Source: Psychrobacter sp. FDAARGOS_221
GTDB taxonomy: Bacteria; Pseudomonadota; Gammaproteobacteria; Pseudomonadales; Moraxellaceae
Assembly (NCBI RefSeq): GCF_002313155.2
Contig: NZ_NWFK02000001.1
Span: 930,001 to 994,000 of the forward strand
Length of the DNA stretch: 64,000 nucleotides
Direction of reading: 5' to 3'
Positions 1-9,639 of the stretch are shown in pieces. The notes below the pieces were generated by a model that was not told the origin of the DNA, made no database searches, and saw only the letters and a program-made list of their open reading frames with translations. How positions within the stretch are numbered: position 1 is the first letter of the stretch; each line of letters starts with the position of its first letter. Both the position numbers and the translations under genes were made by a program.

Positions 1-332
1 ATTTGCTCTAAAGGACGACACAACACCGCCCCTTTGTCCGTAATAACAATAGGACGGTTAATTAAAATAGGATTTGCTACCATCGCTTCAATCAGCTGCG
101 CCTCTGTCAACTCTGCATTATCCAGTTGTAACTCACTATATACCGCTTCTTTGCTACGCATGATGTCACGTGCCGATAGCTGCATTGTCTCAAGTAATGA
201 GCTTAAGGTCTCAGCAGTCGGCGGATTTTTTAAATACTCCACAATTTCAGGCTCATAGCCAGAAGCTTTTAATAACGCTAACGCATTGCGTGAAGTACTG
301 CATCTTGGATTGTGCCAAATAGTAACCGTCAT
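1..332 (-). CDS. arsC: Arsenate reductase, glutaredoxin type (partial, runs off the window)
   Basis: ArsC-family enzymes reduce arsenate to arsenite in the cytoplasm using glutathione and glutaredoxin. The start ATG at 332-330 follows a good AAGGAG ribosome site. The N-terminus has the ArsC hallmark HNPRCSTSRNAL, with the catalytic Cys at residue 11. Later arginines in NRPIV and CRPLE match the family's anion-binding arginines. About 110 codons are visible, close to the usual 112-120, so only a few C-terminal residues are missing. Many members of this family are general YfgD/Spx-like reductases, so arsenate as the true substrate is family inference. No ars operon partner is visible inside the window. 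Confidence 0.88.
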   Translation of the reverse strand, partial: MTVTIWHNPRCSTSRNALALLKASGYEPEIVEYLKNPPTAETLSSLLETMQLSARDIMRSKEAVYSELQLDNAELTEAQLIEAMVANPILINRPIVITDKGAVLCRPLEQ

Positions 333-442
333 AATATTCTCCTTATTGATGCATACAGGGGTTAAAAATAGTTTTATTGTGTTACGAAAACTCAATGATA
401 GCAGCTATAACGAAAAATAAACAAAAACCACTACCAAAATTT

Positions 443-461
443 AATGCGAATAATTATCATT
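443..461. promoter_or_regulatory. Candidate Fur box upstream of the siderophore importer
   Basis: A 19-base AT-rich stretch centred on the core AATAATTATCATT matches the classical Fur consensus at about 12 of 19 positions. It lies about 190 bases before the binding-protein gene, where an iron-dependent operator is expected. The identity of the downstream genes (iron-siderophore uptake) supports it; binding is inferred. Confidence 0.5.
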
Positions 462-649
462 TGTTTCTTGATTAAAAAACGTATCATAAGAATCAAATTT
501 AATGAATATTAATAGATGAGCAGCGGTTTTAACATTTAATTTTATAAACAAACTTTTTACTCATCTAAAGCTGTTTTGACAATCAGCCCTATCCGATAGT
601 TTAAATTTATCATCTACATTAGCAAATTCGATGCTACCAGAGAGGTCTT

Positions 650-1747
650 ATGTTTAACCTAACATCTAACTCTTCAACACTTAGCCCTTCAACAGCTCAC
701 ACCTCAATCAGCCCGTTTAAAAAAACCAAGTCTTTGTTGCTAACTTTAATGGTGACTAGTGCTTTGGCTGCCTGCTCGCCACAAGGCTCCGAAACTGAGC
801 AAAACAGTGCCACAGATACAGAAACTGCCGCCGAAACTGCGCAAACTCAAAATAATGACAACGCGCAAGCCAGCATCCAAGCTAATAATGCCAGAGTAAC
901 GATTGACAGTGTTCGCGGCGATGTCGAGCTACCAGCTAATCCTAGCCCTGTCGTAGTATATGACATGACCTTATTACAAGATCTGGCCGCTTTAGGTATT
1001 ACTGTCGATGGTGCGCCAAGCAACTTATATCTAGACAACTTGAAAGCCGCAGTCAGCTCAGACAGTCCTGATGTGGGCACGGTATTTGAGCCAAACCTTG
1101 AGGCCTTAAGTGCGCTGCAACCACAAGCGATCTTAATTGGTAGCCGCATGGCACCTAAGTTCGAGGAACTAAATAAAATGGCGCCCACTGCTGATATGAC
1201 GTTAGCGGCCGATCAGACCTATGAGATGGGCAAGCAGCGCTTAGCTGATTTAGGCAAATTGTTTAATAAGAGCGAGCAAGCCGCCAAATTACAGCAAGAG
1301 GTCGATGATGCCATTGCTAAGGCCAAAGAAGCCAGTGCTGGCAAGGGTAACGGGTTGGTTATCTCAGTTGCCGGTAATAAGATCTCTGCTGCTGGCGAGG
1401 GCTCACGCTTAGGCTTTGTACATCGCGTATTTGGTATTCCAGCTGCTGACACCACTATTGAAGACTCAAAACACGGTCAGCCTGTTTCTTTTGAATACCT
1501 TCAAAAAGTGGATCCAGACTGGTTGTTTGTTTTGGACAGATCAGCGGCAATTGGCCAAGAAGGATTGGCAGCAAAAGAAGTGTTAGACAATCCATTGCTA
1601 CATCAAACTAAAGCTTGGAAAAACAATCACATCGTCTATTTAAGCCCAGATGCCTACCTCGCTTTTGGCGGCTACTATCAATGGATGACTGATGCTAAGA
1701 CTGTGACTGAAGCGATGAGCAAAGCCCCTAAAGTCGCTGCTGATTAA
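650..1747 (+). CDS. Siderophore ABC transporter substrate-binding lipoprotein (FatB/CeuE/YclQ type)
   Basis: This is the periplasmic receptor of an iron-siderophore ABC importer. A basic and then hydrophobic N-terminus ends in a lipobox LAAC with the lipidated Cys at residue 42, followed by a Gln/Thr/Glu/Ala-rich linker. The body (residues about 85-365) has the class III binding-protein pattern, including YDMTLLQDLAALGI and GTVFEPNLEALSALQPQAIL, typical of the catecholate/petrobactin receptors FatB, CeuE and YclQ. The start is supported by GAGAGG five bases upstream. It heads a four-gene plus-strand set with two permeases and an ATPase, with a Fur-like site upstream. The exact siderophore cannot be told, and no TonB receptor is visible nearby. 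Confidence 0.88.
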   Translation: MFNLTSNSSTLSPSTAHTSISPFKKTKSLLLTLMVTSALAACSPQGSETEQNSATDTETAAETAQTQNNDNAQASIQANNARVTIDSVRGDVELPANPSPVVVYDMTLLQDLAALGITVDGAPSNLYLDNLKAAVSSDSPDVGTVFEPNLEALSALQPQAILIGSRMAPKFEELNKMAPTADMTLAADQTYEMGKQRLADLGKLFNKSEQAAKLQQEVDDAIAKAKEASAGKGNGLVISVAGNKISAAGEGSRLGFVHRVFGIPAADTTIEDSKHGQPVSFEYLQKVDPDWLFVLDRSAAIGQEGLAAKEVLDNPLLHQTKAWKNNHIVYLSPDAYLAFGGYYQWMTDAKTVTEAMSKAPKVAAD

Positions 1748-1861
1748 TGAGATCTATGGCTAAACTAACTCATTACTATTGGCCATAAGCTATTCATCAT
1801 CAGATATAAGTCATCTAAACCCAAACTTAGCCCCTATTATCACTGAGCGTTTGTTGCCACT

Positions 1862-2914
1862 ATGCCAATATCATCGACAGCCACTTACATCAAGCCTAGC
1901 AAACCCAAAACAAAGCGGTCACCTTTACTGCTGAACGCCTTAAGCATGCTGCTATTAGCACTGCTTATCTTAATGAGTTTGTCATTGGGTGTGGCTGACT
2001 TTTCGTGGTCTGGACTGTGGCAGGCCATCACCCAGCAGTCTCAAAGTGATGATTTGCAGCTATTATTGGTCAGTCGCCTCCCCCGCACTGTGGCCATTAT
2101 CTTAACCGGTGCCTCATTATCGGTTGCGGGTATGATTTTACAAGTGGTATTAAAAAACCGCTTTGTTGACCCCTCCATGGTTGGCGCCACTCAAAGTGCC
2201 GGACTGGGACTATTACTGATTAGCTTGTATTTTCCTGCCAGCACTTTGCTCGGTAAAATGCTATTTGCGACCTTATGTGCGATTGCCGGCATGTTTGTGT
2301 TCATGCGCCTTATTAAGTATTTGCCTGCGACAGATATCTTGATGGTACCTTTAGTCGGTATTGTATTCGGCGGTATTATCGAAGCGGTCACCACCTTTAT
2401 GGCCTTTCAGACAGAGTCATTGCAAATGCTGTCTATTTGGCGCTTTGGTGATTTTTCTTCGGTGTTGGCTGGCCGCTATGAGCTACTCTACTTAACCGGC
2501 GGCTTAGCTTTTATTGCTTATTTATTGGCTGATAAATTGACCATCGTTGGATTGGGTGACGCCATAGCCACTAATTTAGGCGTTAACAAACAAAGCTTGA
2601 TATGGTTTGTGATATTAACTGTAGCCATGATTAGCTCAGTGGTTGTGGTAACCGTCGGCGCCATTCCTTTTGTTGGTCTGGTGGTACCCAATATCATCAG
2701 CCGTATGATGGGTGATCGCTTACGTCGCAGCTTGCCAGCTGTTGCCCTACTCGGTGCCAGTATGGTGCTGTTGTGCGACATCATTGGTCGCAGTATCAAC
2801 TATCCGTTTGAGATTCCGATTGCCACTGTATTTGGCGTGTTTGGTGCAGCCATCTTCTTATGGTTGCTGTTACGCAAGCCTAAACCGCAACCGCCAATAA
2901 ATGAAGGGACTTAA
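1862..2914 (+). CDS. Siderophore ABC transporter permease 1 (FecCD family; FatD/CeuB/YclN type)
   Basis: A polytopic inner-membrane permease of the FecCD/BtuC family, 350 residues. It carries the family signatures: SRLPRTVAIILTGASLSVAG in the first third (residues about 73-92), then NRFVDPSMVGATQSAGLG, and GAIPFVGLVVPNIISRMMG near residue 270, which includes the loop that contacts the ATPase. It probably forms a heterodimer with the next gene product. The gene follows the binding protein by 114 bases and precedes the second permease by 15. The start at 1862 has a weak ribosome site. Confidence 0.87.
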   Translation: MPISSTATYIKPSKPKTKRSPLLLNALSMLLLALLILMSLSLGVADFSWSGLWQAITQQSQSDDLQLLLVSRLPRTVAIILTGASLSVAGMILQVVLKNRFVDPSMVGATQSAGLGLLLISLYFPASTLLGKMLFATLCAIAGMFVFMRLIKYLPATDILMVPLVGIVFGGIIEAVTTFMAFQTESLQMLSIWRFGDFSSVLAGRYELLYLTGGLAFIAYLLADKLTIVGLGDAIATNLGVNKQSLIWFVILTVAMISSVVVVTVGAIPFVGLVVPNIISRMMGDRLRRSLPAVALLGASMVLLCDIIGRSINYPFEIPIATVFGVFGAAIFLWLLLRKPKPQPPINEGT

Positions 2915-2929
2915 AGGGTGAGGCCGACT

Positions 2930-3952
2930 ATGACTGCGATATTTTCTGCTAAACACTCATCCTCAGCACAGACTGACGCTGACCCACAACCCTCAGCTGT
3001 CTGGACCAAGCCAGTGTGCTTAAGCTTATTACTGGCTGTGGTCAGCTGCGTGTTGTTTATTAGTCTCAATGCTCACGGCAACTGGGATTTTGTGATTCCG
3101 TTTCGCAGCCAAAAGCTGATTGCGCTCATGATTGTCGGTTACAGTATTGGGGTATCTACCCTACTGTTTCAAAGCTTGACGCATAACCCTATTTTGACGC
3201 CATCGCTACTTGGGTTTGATGCGCTTTATGTGCTTATCCAAAGCGTTCTGATTTACTTTTTGGGCACCGTTAATATTTTCACGCATCAGCCGCTATTGAA
3301 GTTTGGCCTAGAGCTGCTGCTGATGGTTGGCGCCTCTTTATTATTATTTCGCCTATTATTTACCCGCTCTGAGCAGTCTTTATCACGTTTGATTCTAGTT
3401 GGTATTGTATTTGGCGTCTTATTTAGAAGCTTATCAAATCTGGTTGCCCGCTTAATTAGCCCAGAAGATTTTGTCATTGTGCAAGCGCTCAGCTTTGCTC
3501 AGTTTAATACCATTAATACCACCATGATGTGGGTAAGCTTAGCGGTCTGTGCTATCAGTGCTGTATTTGTTTGGCGCTGGCGCTATCAAATAGATGTGCT
3601 GCTTTTGGGCCGTAACTATGCCATTAATCTTGGCATTGATTATCAAGCGCTGACCTTAAAGCTACTGGTAATTATTGCTCTATTGGTTGCCACGGCCACC
3701 TCATTTGTTGGACCAGTTATTTTCCTAGGCTTATTAGTATGCGCGTTGACCAATCGTATTAGCCGCAGCATGTATCACAGCGAACGCTTGGTACTGGTCA
3801 GCCTGGTGTCTATTATCTGTCTGGTATTGGGGCAAGCTCTATTTGAGCAGGTACTTGGCATGGCCGGCGTATTGGCTGTAGTGATTGAGTTGTTAGGCGG
3901 TATTGTATTTATTGCGCTAATTTTAAAGCAATATCGTAAGCAGTTGGCTTAG
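2930..3952 (+). CDS. Siderophore ABC transporter permease 2 (FecCD family; FatC/CeuC/YclO type)
   Basis: The second FecCD-type permease, about 340 residues, with hydrophobic segments throughout. Recognisable features are QSLTHNPILTPSLLGFDALY and, near the C-terminus, SFVGPVIFLGLLVCALTNRI, the counterpart of the ATPase-contact region. The frame is open from a GTG at 2918, but the ATG at 2930 is preferred because a GAGG motif lies six bases upstream of it, while the GTG lacks a properly spaced ribosome site. It is coupled to the preceding permease by a 15-base gap and should pair with it in the membrane. Confidence 0.86.
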   Translation: MTAIFSAKHSSSAQTDADPQPSAVWTKPVCLSLLLAVVSCVLFISLNAHGNWDFVIPFRSQKLIALMIVGYSIGVSTLLFQSLTHNPILTPSLLGFDALYVLIQSVLIYFLGTVNIFTHQPLLKFGLELLLMVGASLLLFRLLFTRSEQSLSRLILVGIVFGVLFRSLSNLVARLISPEDFVIVQALSFAQFNTINTTMMWVSLAVCAISAVFVWRWRYQIDVLLLGRNYAINLGIDYQALTLKLLVIIALLVATATSFVGPVIFLGLLVCALTNRISRSMYHSERLVLVSLVSIICLVLGQALFEQVLGMAGVLAVVIELLGGIVFIALILKQYRKQLA

Positions 3953-4104
3953 GCTATTTTGATTAGCATTTTTAATAGCGCACACTATTAATAGCCCATA
4001 CTATTGAGCTTAGCAAACCAGCGCTCGAGCAACCAAACTCTCATAACGACCTTGTGGTAATAAACGATCGACTACCCAAACTGACGACTTAAGCTGATAA
4101 CACT

Positions 4105-4866
4105 ATGATTACTCTTCAAAACGTTAGCCATCATATTGACTCTCATCTGATCTTAGACAATATCAATCTTAGTCTCGAAGATGAGCAAGTCATTGCTTTA
4201 ATCGGCCCCAATGGTGCCGGTAAGTCAACCTTGTTTAGTGTCATGTCACGCTTGCAACCCCTTCAATCCGGCAGCATTCATTTTGGCGACATTGACATCA
4301 CTACCAGCAGTAGCAAAATACTGGCCAAAACCGTGGCCATTCTTGCCCAAAGTAATGAAATCCAAGGCCGATTGCGTGTCGCTGAGCTGTTAATGTTTGG
4401 TCGCTATCCTTATCACCAAGGACGCCCCACTGAACTTGATCGCCAAAAAGTAGCAGAAGTTATCGAGCGCTTTGAGCTGCAGTCATTGGCACAACGCGAT
4501 ATCGCCACCTTATCAGGCGGGCAAAGACAGCGTGTCCTCATCGCTATGATTGTCTGTCAAGACACACCTTATCTGCTGCTTGATGAGCCATTAAATAACT
4601 TGGATATGTATCATTCAGGCAGACTGATGCGTGCGCTGCGCAAACTGGCGCATACCGATAAAAAGACCATCGTTATTGTCATTCACGATATAAATCAGGC
4701 AGCACAATTTGCCGATACGGTAGTCATGATGAAATCAGGTAAAATCATTAAAACCGGCCAGCCCATTGATGTGTTGACTCAAAATACCATTGAAGATTTA
4801 TATGGGGTGAAAGCCACCGTGATTGAACACAATGGCTATCCGGTAATTATTGATAGTAGAGACTAG
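4105..4866 (+). CDS. Siderophore ABC transporter ATPase (FatE/CeuD/YclP type)
   Basis: The cytoplasmic ATP-hydrolysing subunit that drives the importer encoded just upstream. All ABC motifs are present in 253 residues: Walker A GPNGAGKS (34-41), signature LSGGQ (136-140), Walker B LLLDE (157-161) and the switch His at about 194 in VIVIHD. The length and sequence fit the FepC/FecE-like iron-siderophore ATPases. It lies 152 bases after the second permease. No clear terminator is seen before the convergent SMR gene at 4924. Confidence 0.9.
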   Translation: MITLQNVSHHIDSHLILDNINLSLEDEQVIALIGPNGAGKSTLFSVMSRLQPLQSGSIHFGDIDITTSSSKILAKTVAILAQSNEIQGRLRVAELLMFGRYPYHQGRPTELDRQKVAEVIERFELQSLAQRDIATLSGGQRQRVLIAMIVCQDTPYLLLDEPLNNLDMYHSGRLMRALRKLAHTDKKTIVIVIHDINQAAQFADTVVMMKSGKIIKTGQPIDVLTQNTIEDLYGVKATVIEHNGYPVIIDSRD

Positions 4867-4923
4867 ACTAGCTTAGCCAAACTTATCTTAACTTGATTTC
4901 GTATGCTTGTGGTTAATAAAGTG

Positions 4924-5265
4924 CTAACCAATACTCGATGAAAACAGATTTAACACCACCACACCTGCGACGATAAGACCGATACCCAGTACAGCTGGTC
5001 CATCTATGGCTTGTTTAAATACCACCAAACCAACCAATGCGGTCAAGCAAATACCTATCCCGCCCCACAACGCATAAGCGATACCTAGTGGTATGACTCG
5101 TAGCGTCTTGGTCAATAAATAAAAGGATATACTGTATAAAACAATAGAAGCAAGCGTCGGTAATGGCCGTGTAAATTCTTGCGACTTTGCCAAAAAAGTA
5201 GTGCCGATAATCTCAAAGGTTATGGCACAGACTAGGTAGAGGTAAGCGACCACAGTTGGTGACAT
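4924..5265 (-). CDS. Small multidrug resistance (SMR) efflux protein, EmrE-like
   Basis: SMR proteins are four-helix dimeric inner-membrane antiporters that exchange protons for quaternary ammonium compounds or other cations. This 113-residue protein has the family's helix-1 glutamate (E18 in AITFEIIGTT, equivalent to EmrE Glu14), the helix-2/3 pattern VIPLGIAYALWGGIGI and the C-terminal VAGVVVLNLFS. The sequence resembles EmrE/QacC more than the guanidinium exporter SugE/Gdx. An upstream ATG (5292) exists, but the start at 5265 has GAGGG eight bases ahead and matches the family N-terminus. It is convergent with the siderophore operon. In other bacteria EmrE-like proteins can also move betaine and choline, and it sits beside the bet genes. 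Confidence 0.88.
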   Translation of the reverse strand: MSPTVVAYLYLVCAITFEIIGTTFLAKSQEFTRPLPTLASIVLYSISFYLLTKTLRVIPLGIAYALWGGIGICLTALVGLVVFKQAIDGPAVLGIGLIVAGVVVLNLFSSSIG

Positions 5266-5378
5266 ATAAAAGCCCTCATGACGAATTGCCATAATTTAAC
5301 ACACTAAGACGTTATTCAAATAGCGTGCCGTGTTAATTTTTTATCTTTAAAACTTAAAACTAATACAGTGAAAGATAA

Positions 5379-5410
5379 AACGCACCCTTAATCATAAGAG
5401 TGCGTTTTTT
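5379..5410. terminator. Bidirectional hairpin terminator after betT
   Basis: A 12-base-pair stem with one mismatch (AACGCACcCTTA / TAAGaGTGCGTT) is flanked by A and T runs on opposite sides. On the minus strand it lies about 40 bases past the betT stop codon and ends in a U run. It separates betT from the SMR gene. Confidence 0.8.
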
Positions 5411-5446
5411 AATCCAAGAATAATTAGAATGTTAGTCAGTTAAAAA

Positions 5447-7462
5447 TTAACGCCCTAAGTGTAGGTACTGCATATGACGCTCGTATTGATTTAAGATATC
5501 CACCAATACTTGCTCTTTTGTGTAACCTACCAAGTCGTATTCTTGAGAACCTTCATTTAAGAACACTTCAGCACGATAGTAATATTCAGCTTGCTTACTT
5601 GATGTTGCTAAGGTGAAGTTAGGACGCTCCGCTCTGACTAGGCACACATCATAAATAAAGTCATCTTCGGTGCCATGACCCACTTTTAATCGCAAGCCTT
5701 CAAAGCCGCCATCTTGAACAGTACGCTCAATAAGCTGAGTGCTTAAGCCTTCAGTGTTTAGCTCAGACTCCACTTCCTGCATAGCTGACAACACCACATT
5801 ATCCAAGAAGCGTTGTACTTGCTTTTTGTTAGGGAAGCTAACAATACGCTGTAATCGCGCCTTCCAGCTTTTACCGTTATTAAGTACGTTCGCGGTATCA
5901 ACAGCATTTGCCTTACGCTTGTTGCCCTCTTCTTTAAGTGACTTCCACATGGCAATCATGTACATCACTAGGATGACAGAAAAAGGCAGACCGGCAATAA
6001 CAGACACTGATTGTAGTGATGTAAAGCCACCGGCAAACAATAAGCCTAATGTAATCAAACCCGTCGCTGCTGCCCAGAATAGACGAAGCCAAACTGGCGC
6101 ATCTGCATCACTGGTTAAGCCTCTTGAACTTAGGTTAGCCAGTACTAGAGCACCTGAGTCAGCAGAGGTAATAAAGAATACTAGGCCGATGATAACACCT
6201 GCAAATGATAAGATGCTGCTAAACGCATAGTGCTCAAATAAGGCAAACATACCCATAGGAGCGTTATTAATCGCAATTTCGCCCAACTCTGTTGCGCCAT
6301 TAGCGACGAAGTCAATCGCTGAGTTACCAAAGATTGAGAACCAAGCAAAGATAAAGCCTAGCGGGATAAACATCACACCAAATACAAACTCACGTAGCGT
6401 ACGTCCACGGCTAATACGCGCAATAAACAGACCCACAAATGGTGCCCAAGCAACCCACCATGCCCAGAAGAAGATAGTCCACCATGACTTCCACTCGGCA
6501 CCCGCTGCGCCTTCATACGCATAAACATCAAATGTTTTGGCGACAACAGTTTGGAAATAATCACCCACGTTTTGAGTAAAGGCATTAAGCAGGTGCGTGG
6601 TGTTACCTAGGAGCAAAATAGCGATTAACAGCATGGTCGCAGTTATCATGTTGAACTCTGACAAACGGCGAACACCCTTTTCAACACCAGTCATCGCTGA
6701 CAAACCAGCTGCAACGACAACTAAGATAATAATCACACTTTGAACCGTCTTACTGTCTGGCAGACCGAACACGTGCGTTAAGCCTGCGTTTGCCTGCAGC
6801 ACACCAATACCCAAGCTGGTTGCGATACCCATTAAGGTACACACCACACCAAATGTATCAACGCTATCACCAAGCCAGCCTTTGACTAATCGTTCACCAA
6901 ATATAGGAGTCAATGCGGAGCGCAGTGCCAATGGCATATTTTTACGGTACGCAAAATAAGCTAAGGTCATACCAATCAAGGCATAAATACCCCAGCCGTG
7001 CAGACCCCAATGCAAGAACGTCTGAGGCAAGGCTTCACGCATTGCTTGTGCACTTTCAGGTGTGAGCCCACTGTGCGGGGTTAAATAGTGCATTAACGGT
7101 TCTGATGCGCCAAAAAAAAGCAGGTCGATACCGATACCTGCTGAAAATAACATCGCCGCCCACGTTAAGAATGGGAACTGCGCTTTTTCGTGGTCTTGAC
7201 CAAGCTTAATGTCGCCATAGCGTGACATTCCCACGAATAGGGAAAATATACTATAAGCTGCAACCACTAGCATGTAGTACCAGCCAAAACCGTCTGATAC
7301 CCACGTCATAGCAGTGCTTAATAGATTTTCACTATAGGTTGGAAAGGCGATTGTCCAAAAGATAAGTAAGATAGAGACAATAGCAGAGCCAATAAACACC
7401 GTCTTATTCACACTTAAGACTTCAGGGGTCTCTTCCATGTCTCCTGAGGGTGAACTGTTCAT
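5447..7462 (-). CDS. betT: High-affinity choline transporter, BCCT family
   Basis: BCCT carriers import choline or betaine with Na+ or H+ across the inner membrane. The protein has 671 residues, like E. coli BetT (677), including a C-terminal cytoplasmic domain after residue about 500 that osmoresponsive BetT proteins carry. The core shows GWGIYALIGM, the aromatic box segment WWTIFFWAWWVAWAPFVG and the following ARISRGRTLREFV, all diagnostic for the family. It is the last gene of the minus-strand order betB-betA-betT and has its own terminator downstream. A 258-base gap separates it from betA, enough for its own promoter. Choline rather than betaine specificity is inferred from length and context. 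Confidence 0.92.
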   Translation of the reverse strand: MNSSPSGDMEETPEVLSVNKTVFIGSAIVSILLIFWTIAFPTYSENLLSTAMTWVSDGFGWYYMLVVAAYSIFSLFVGMSRYGDIKLGQDHEKAQFPFLTWAAMLFSAGIGIDLLFFGASEPLMHYLTPHSGLTPESAQAMREALPQTFLHWGLHGWGIYALIGMTLAYFAYRKNMPLALRSALTPIFGERLVKGWLGDSVDTFGVVCTLMGIATSLGIGVLQANAGLTHVFGLPDSKTVQSVIIILVVVAAGLSAMTGVEKGVRRLSEFNMITATMLLIAILLLGNTTHLLNAFTQNVGDYFQTVVAKTFDVYAYEGAAGAEWKSWWTIFFWAWWVAWAPFVGLFIARISRGRTLREFVFGVMFIPLGFIFAWFSIFGNSAIDFVANGATELGEIAINNAPMGMFALFEHYAFSSILSFAGVIIGLVFFITSADSGALVLANLSSRGLTSDADAPVWLRLFWAAATGLITLGLLFAGGFTSLQSVSVIAGLPFSVILVMYMIAMWKSLKEEGNKRKANAVDTANVLNNGKSWKARLQRIVSFPNKKQVQRFLDNVVLSAMQEVESELNTEGLSTQLIERTVQDGGFEGLRLKVGHGTEDDFIYDVCLVRAERPNFTLATSSKQAEYYYRAEVFLNEGSQEYDLVGYTKEQVLVDILNQYERHMQYLHLGR

Positions 7463-7720
7463 GTAAATTCCTCAAAAATTGAAAATAAAAAAATAGCGGT
7501 TGCTTACTCATCATCTGCTGGCCTCTTTTCCACAAAACCAGCACAACAAAATAGAGTTAACAATGGCAAGCAACGCCGCCTAAAATGAGGCTCAAATGCT
7601 CTGAGCACTACAAATTACAAATAGCAGTCAAATTAGTGGCCTTAAATCTAAATAGCAGACCATCTAAAATAACGGTAAAACAGTTATCAACCGATACTAA
7701 TAGCTATCAGCGGAAGCTAA

Positions 7721-9409
7721 TTAAACAGCACGCATCGGCTCGCCGCGAATTGGCGCACCATCTGCTACATAATAGTCCGCTGTCGAACGTGGTAGCTTCT
7801 TACCGCGCATCTTATCGGCAATCTTTTCAGCAATCATAATCGTCGTCGCGTTCAAGTTACCGCTGATGATGTTTGGCATAATAGAGGCATCTACCACACG
7901 TAGCCCTTCCATGCCATGCACCAGACCTTCGGCATCAACAACCGCCTGATCGTGATACCCCATCGCACAAGTACAAGATGGGTGATAAGCCGTTTCGCCA
8001 TGTTCACGTACAAACTCATCAAGCTGCTCGTCAGTGACAATATCTTCTGTCGGCGAAATGGCTTTACCGCGATATGGGTCCATAGCAGGCTGAGCGATTA
8101 TTTCGCGAGTCACACGAATCGCCTCTCTAAACTCGCGCCAATCTTGCTCGGTTGACATGTAGTTGAACAAGATACTTGGATGCTCATTTGGATCACGTGA
8201 TTTTAGCTTCACGCGGCCACGGCTTGGTGAGCGTAGTGACCCAACGTGTGCTTGGAAACTATGCGCATCAACCGCACTACGGCCATCATAACGAACCGCC
8301 AATGGCAAGAAGTGATACTGCACGTTTGGATGGGTAAACTCTTCGTGAGTACGAATAAACCCACCTGCCTCAAACTGGTTCGAGGCACCCAGACCTGTTC
8401 CCATAAATAACCACTCTGCCCCAATCGCTGGCTTGTTCCACCATTTATTGGCAGGGGCAATAGACACAGGCTGCTTACATTCGTACTGCAAATAAAGCTC
8501 TAAGTGATCTTGTAGGTTGTTACCCACACCCGGTAAATCTTTGACAACAGGAATATTTAGCTCGTTAAGCCATTCCGCAGGACCAATACCTGAGCGCTGT
8601 AATAGCTGAGGTGAGCCAATCGCACCTGATGACACAATAACCTCACGACTGGCATGGAAGGTCTTGGTTTCACCTTGATGCTCAACTTTGACACCGATGG
8701 CACGATTACCATCAAACAAAATAACGTCAGTCAGTGCACCGGTTAAAATAGTAATATTGCTACGTGGTTTGGCTTTATCTAAATAGCCTCGAGCAGTCGA
8801 TGCACGGCGGCCGTTTGGCGTCACAAATCGATCCATCGGACCAAAGCCTTCTTGCTGATAGCCATTTAGGTCTTCAGTGTGTGGATAACCTGCCTGCACC
8901 CCCGCTTCAATCATAGCTTCATATAAAGGGTTTACACCCGGCTTAGACGTTGTCACCTCTACCGGACCACCCACGCCATGATAGTCATTTTCGCCCGCAT
9001 CACGGTTTTCACATTTTCTAAAATACGGTAAGCAGTCAAGATACGACCACTCTCCTAGACCTTCAATTTTCGCCCAATCATCAAAATCAAGCGCATTACC
9101 ACGGATGTAGCACATGCCGTTAATCAGTGATGAGCCGCCCAGGCCTTTACCACGGCCGCAGTCCATCTCACGGTTATTCATATAAGGCTCTGGGTCAGTT
9201 TTATATCCCCAGTTATAAGTCGTGCCTTGTAATGGCATCGCTAACGCAGCCGGCATTTGGGTACGAAAGTCTAAACGGTGATCGGGACGCCCTGCTTCAA
9301 GTAGCAGTACTGTAGTATCAGCGTCTTCCGTTAAGCGCGTGGCCAAAACGTTACCTGCTGATCCTGCGCCAACAATAATATAATCAAATTTTGATTTTAC
9401 TGATGTCAT
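7721..9409 (-). CDS. betA: Choline dehydrogenase (GMC oxidoreductase)
   Basis: BetA oxidises choline to betaine aldehyde, and often on to betaine, with FAD at the inner membrane feeding the respiratory chain. The 562-residue protein has the Rossmann FAD motif [19 protein letters not shown] near residue 10, the GMC signature [22 protein letters not shown] region near residue 90, the second GMC signature [16 protein letters not shown] and the C-terminal active-site segment HPSCTCAMG. The start is supported by AAAGGACAGG upstream. It lies between betB and betT, but a strong terminator-like hairpin and three short direct repeats separate it from betB, so it may have its own promoter. Confidence 0.95.
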   Translation of the reverse strand: MTSVKSKFDYIIVGAGSAGNVLATRLTEDADTTVLLLEAGRPDHRLDFRTQMPAALAMPLQGTTYNWGYKTDPEPYMNNREMDCGRGKGLGGSSLINGMCYIRGNALDFDDWAKIEGLGEWSYLDCLPYFRKCENRDAGENDYHGVGGPVEVTTSKPGVNPLYEAMIEAGVQAGYPHTEDLNGYQQEGFGPMDRFVTPNGRRASTARGYLDKAKPRSNITILTGALTDVILFDGNRAIGVKVEHQGETKTFHASREVIVSSGAIGSPQLLQRSGIGPAEWLNELNIPVVKDLPGVGNNLQDHLELYLQYECKQPVSIAPANKWWNKPAIGAEWLFMGTGLGASNQFEAGGFIRTHEEFTHPNVQYHFLPLAVRYDGRSAVDAHSFQAHVGSLRSPSRGRVKLKSRDPNEHPSILFNYMSTEQDWREFREAIRVTREIIAQPAMDPYRGKAISPTEDIVTDEQLDEFVREHGETAYHPSCTCAMGYHDQAVVDAEGLVHGMEGLRVVDASIMPNIISGNLNATTIMIAEKIADKMRGKKLPRSTADYYVADGAPIRGEPMRAV

Positions 9410-9491
9410 AATCCTGTCCTTTTAAGCGACCCTTTTAAACCAGCAGAGTCATTTTTAAAACATACGTCATTCATTCACTACACTCATCGTT

Positions 9492-9532
9492 TGAGCGTCT
9501 AACAATATTTTGAGCGCTAAACTCTGAGCGTC
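9492..9532. repeat. Three TGAGCG direct repeats in the betA leader
   Basis: TGAGCGTC at 9492-9499, TGAGCGCT at 9511-9518 and TGAGCGTC at 9525-9532 lie between the betB terminator and the betA start. The outer flanks CGTTTG and CAAACG form a wider dyad (9488-9538). The position suggests an operator, but no regulator is identified. Confidence 0.45.
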
Positions 9533-9558
9533 CAAACGAAGAAAACAGTGACATAAAA

Positions 9559-9623
9559 AAGGCGCTAAGTACTGTGTTACCGGATACTCAATGCAGTGGT
9601 AACACAGTGAGTATTAGCGCCTT
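9559..9623 (-). terminator. Long hairpin terminator between betB and betA
   Basis: AAGGCGCTAAGTACTGTGTTACC pairs, with a few mismatches, with a matching arm across a short loop, giving a stem of more than 20 pairs. On the minus strand it is followed by TTTTTT. It begins 17 bases past the betB stop codon and so should end most betB transcripts. Confidence 0.85.
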
Positions 9624-9639
9624 ACACTAAATGAACGCC

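Noticed and set aside
7585..7839. 84-codon plus-strand frame between betT and betA
   Set aside because: Half of it is antisense to the betA 3' end and no ribosome site is present.
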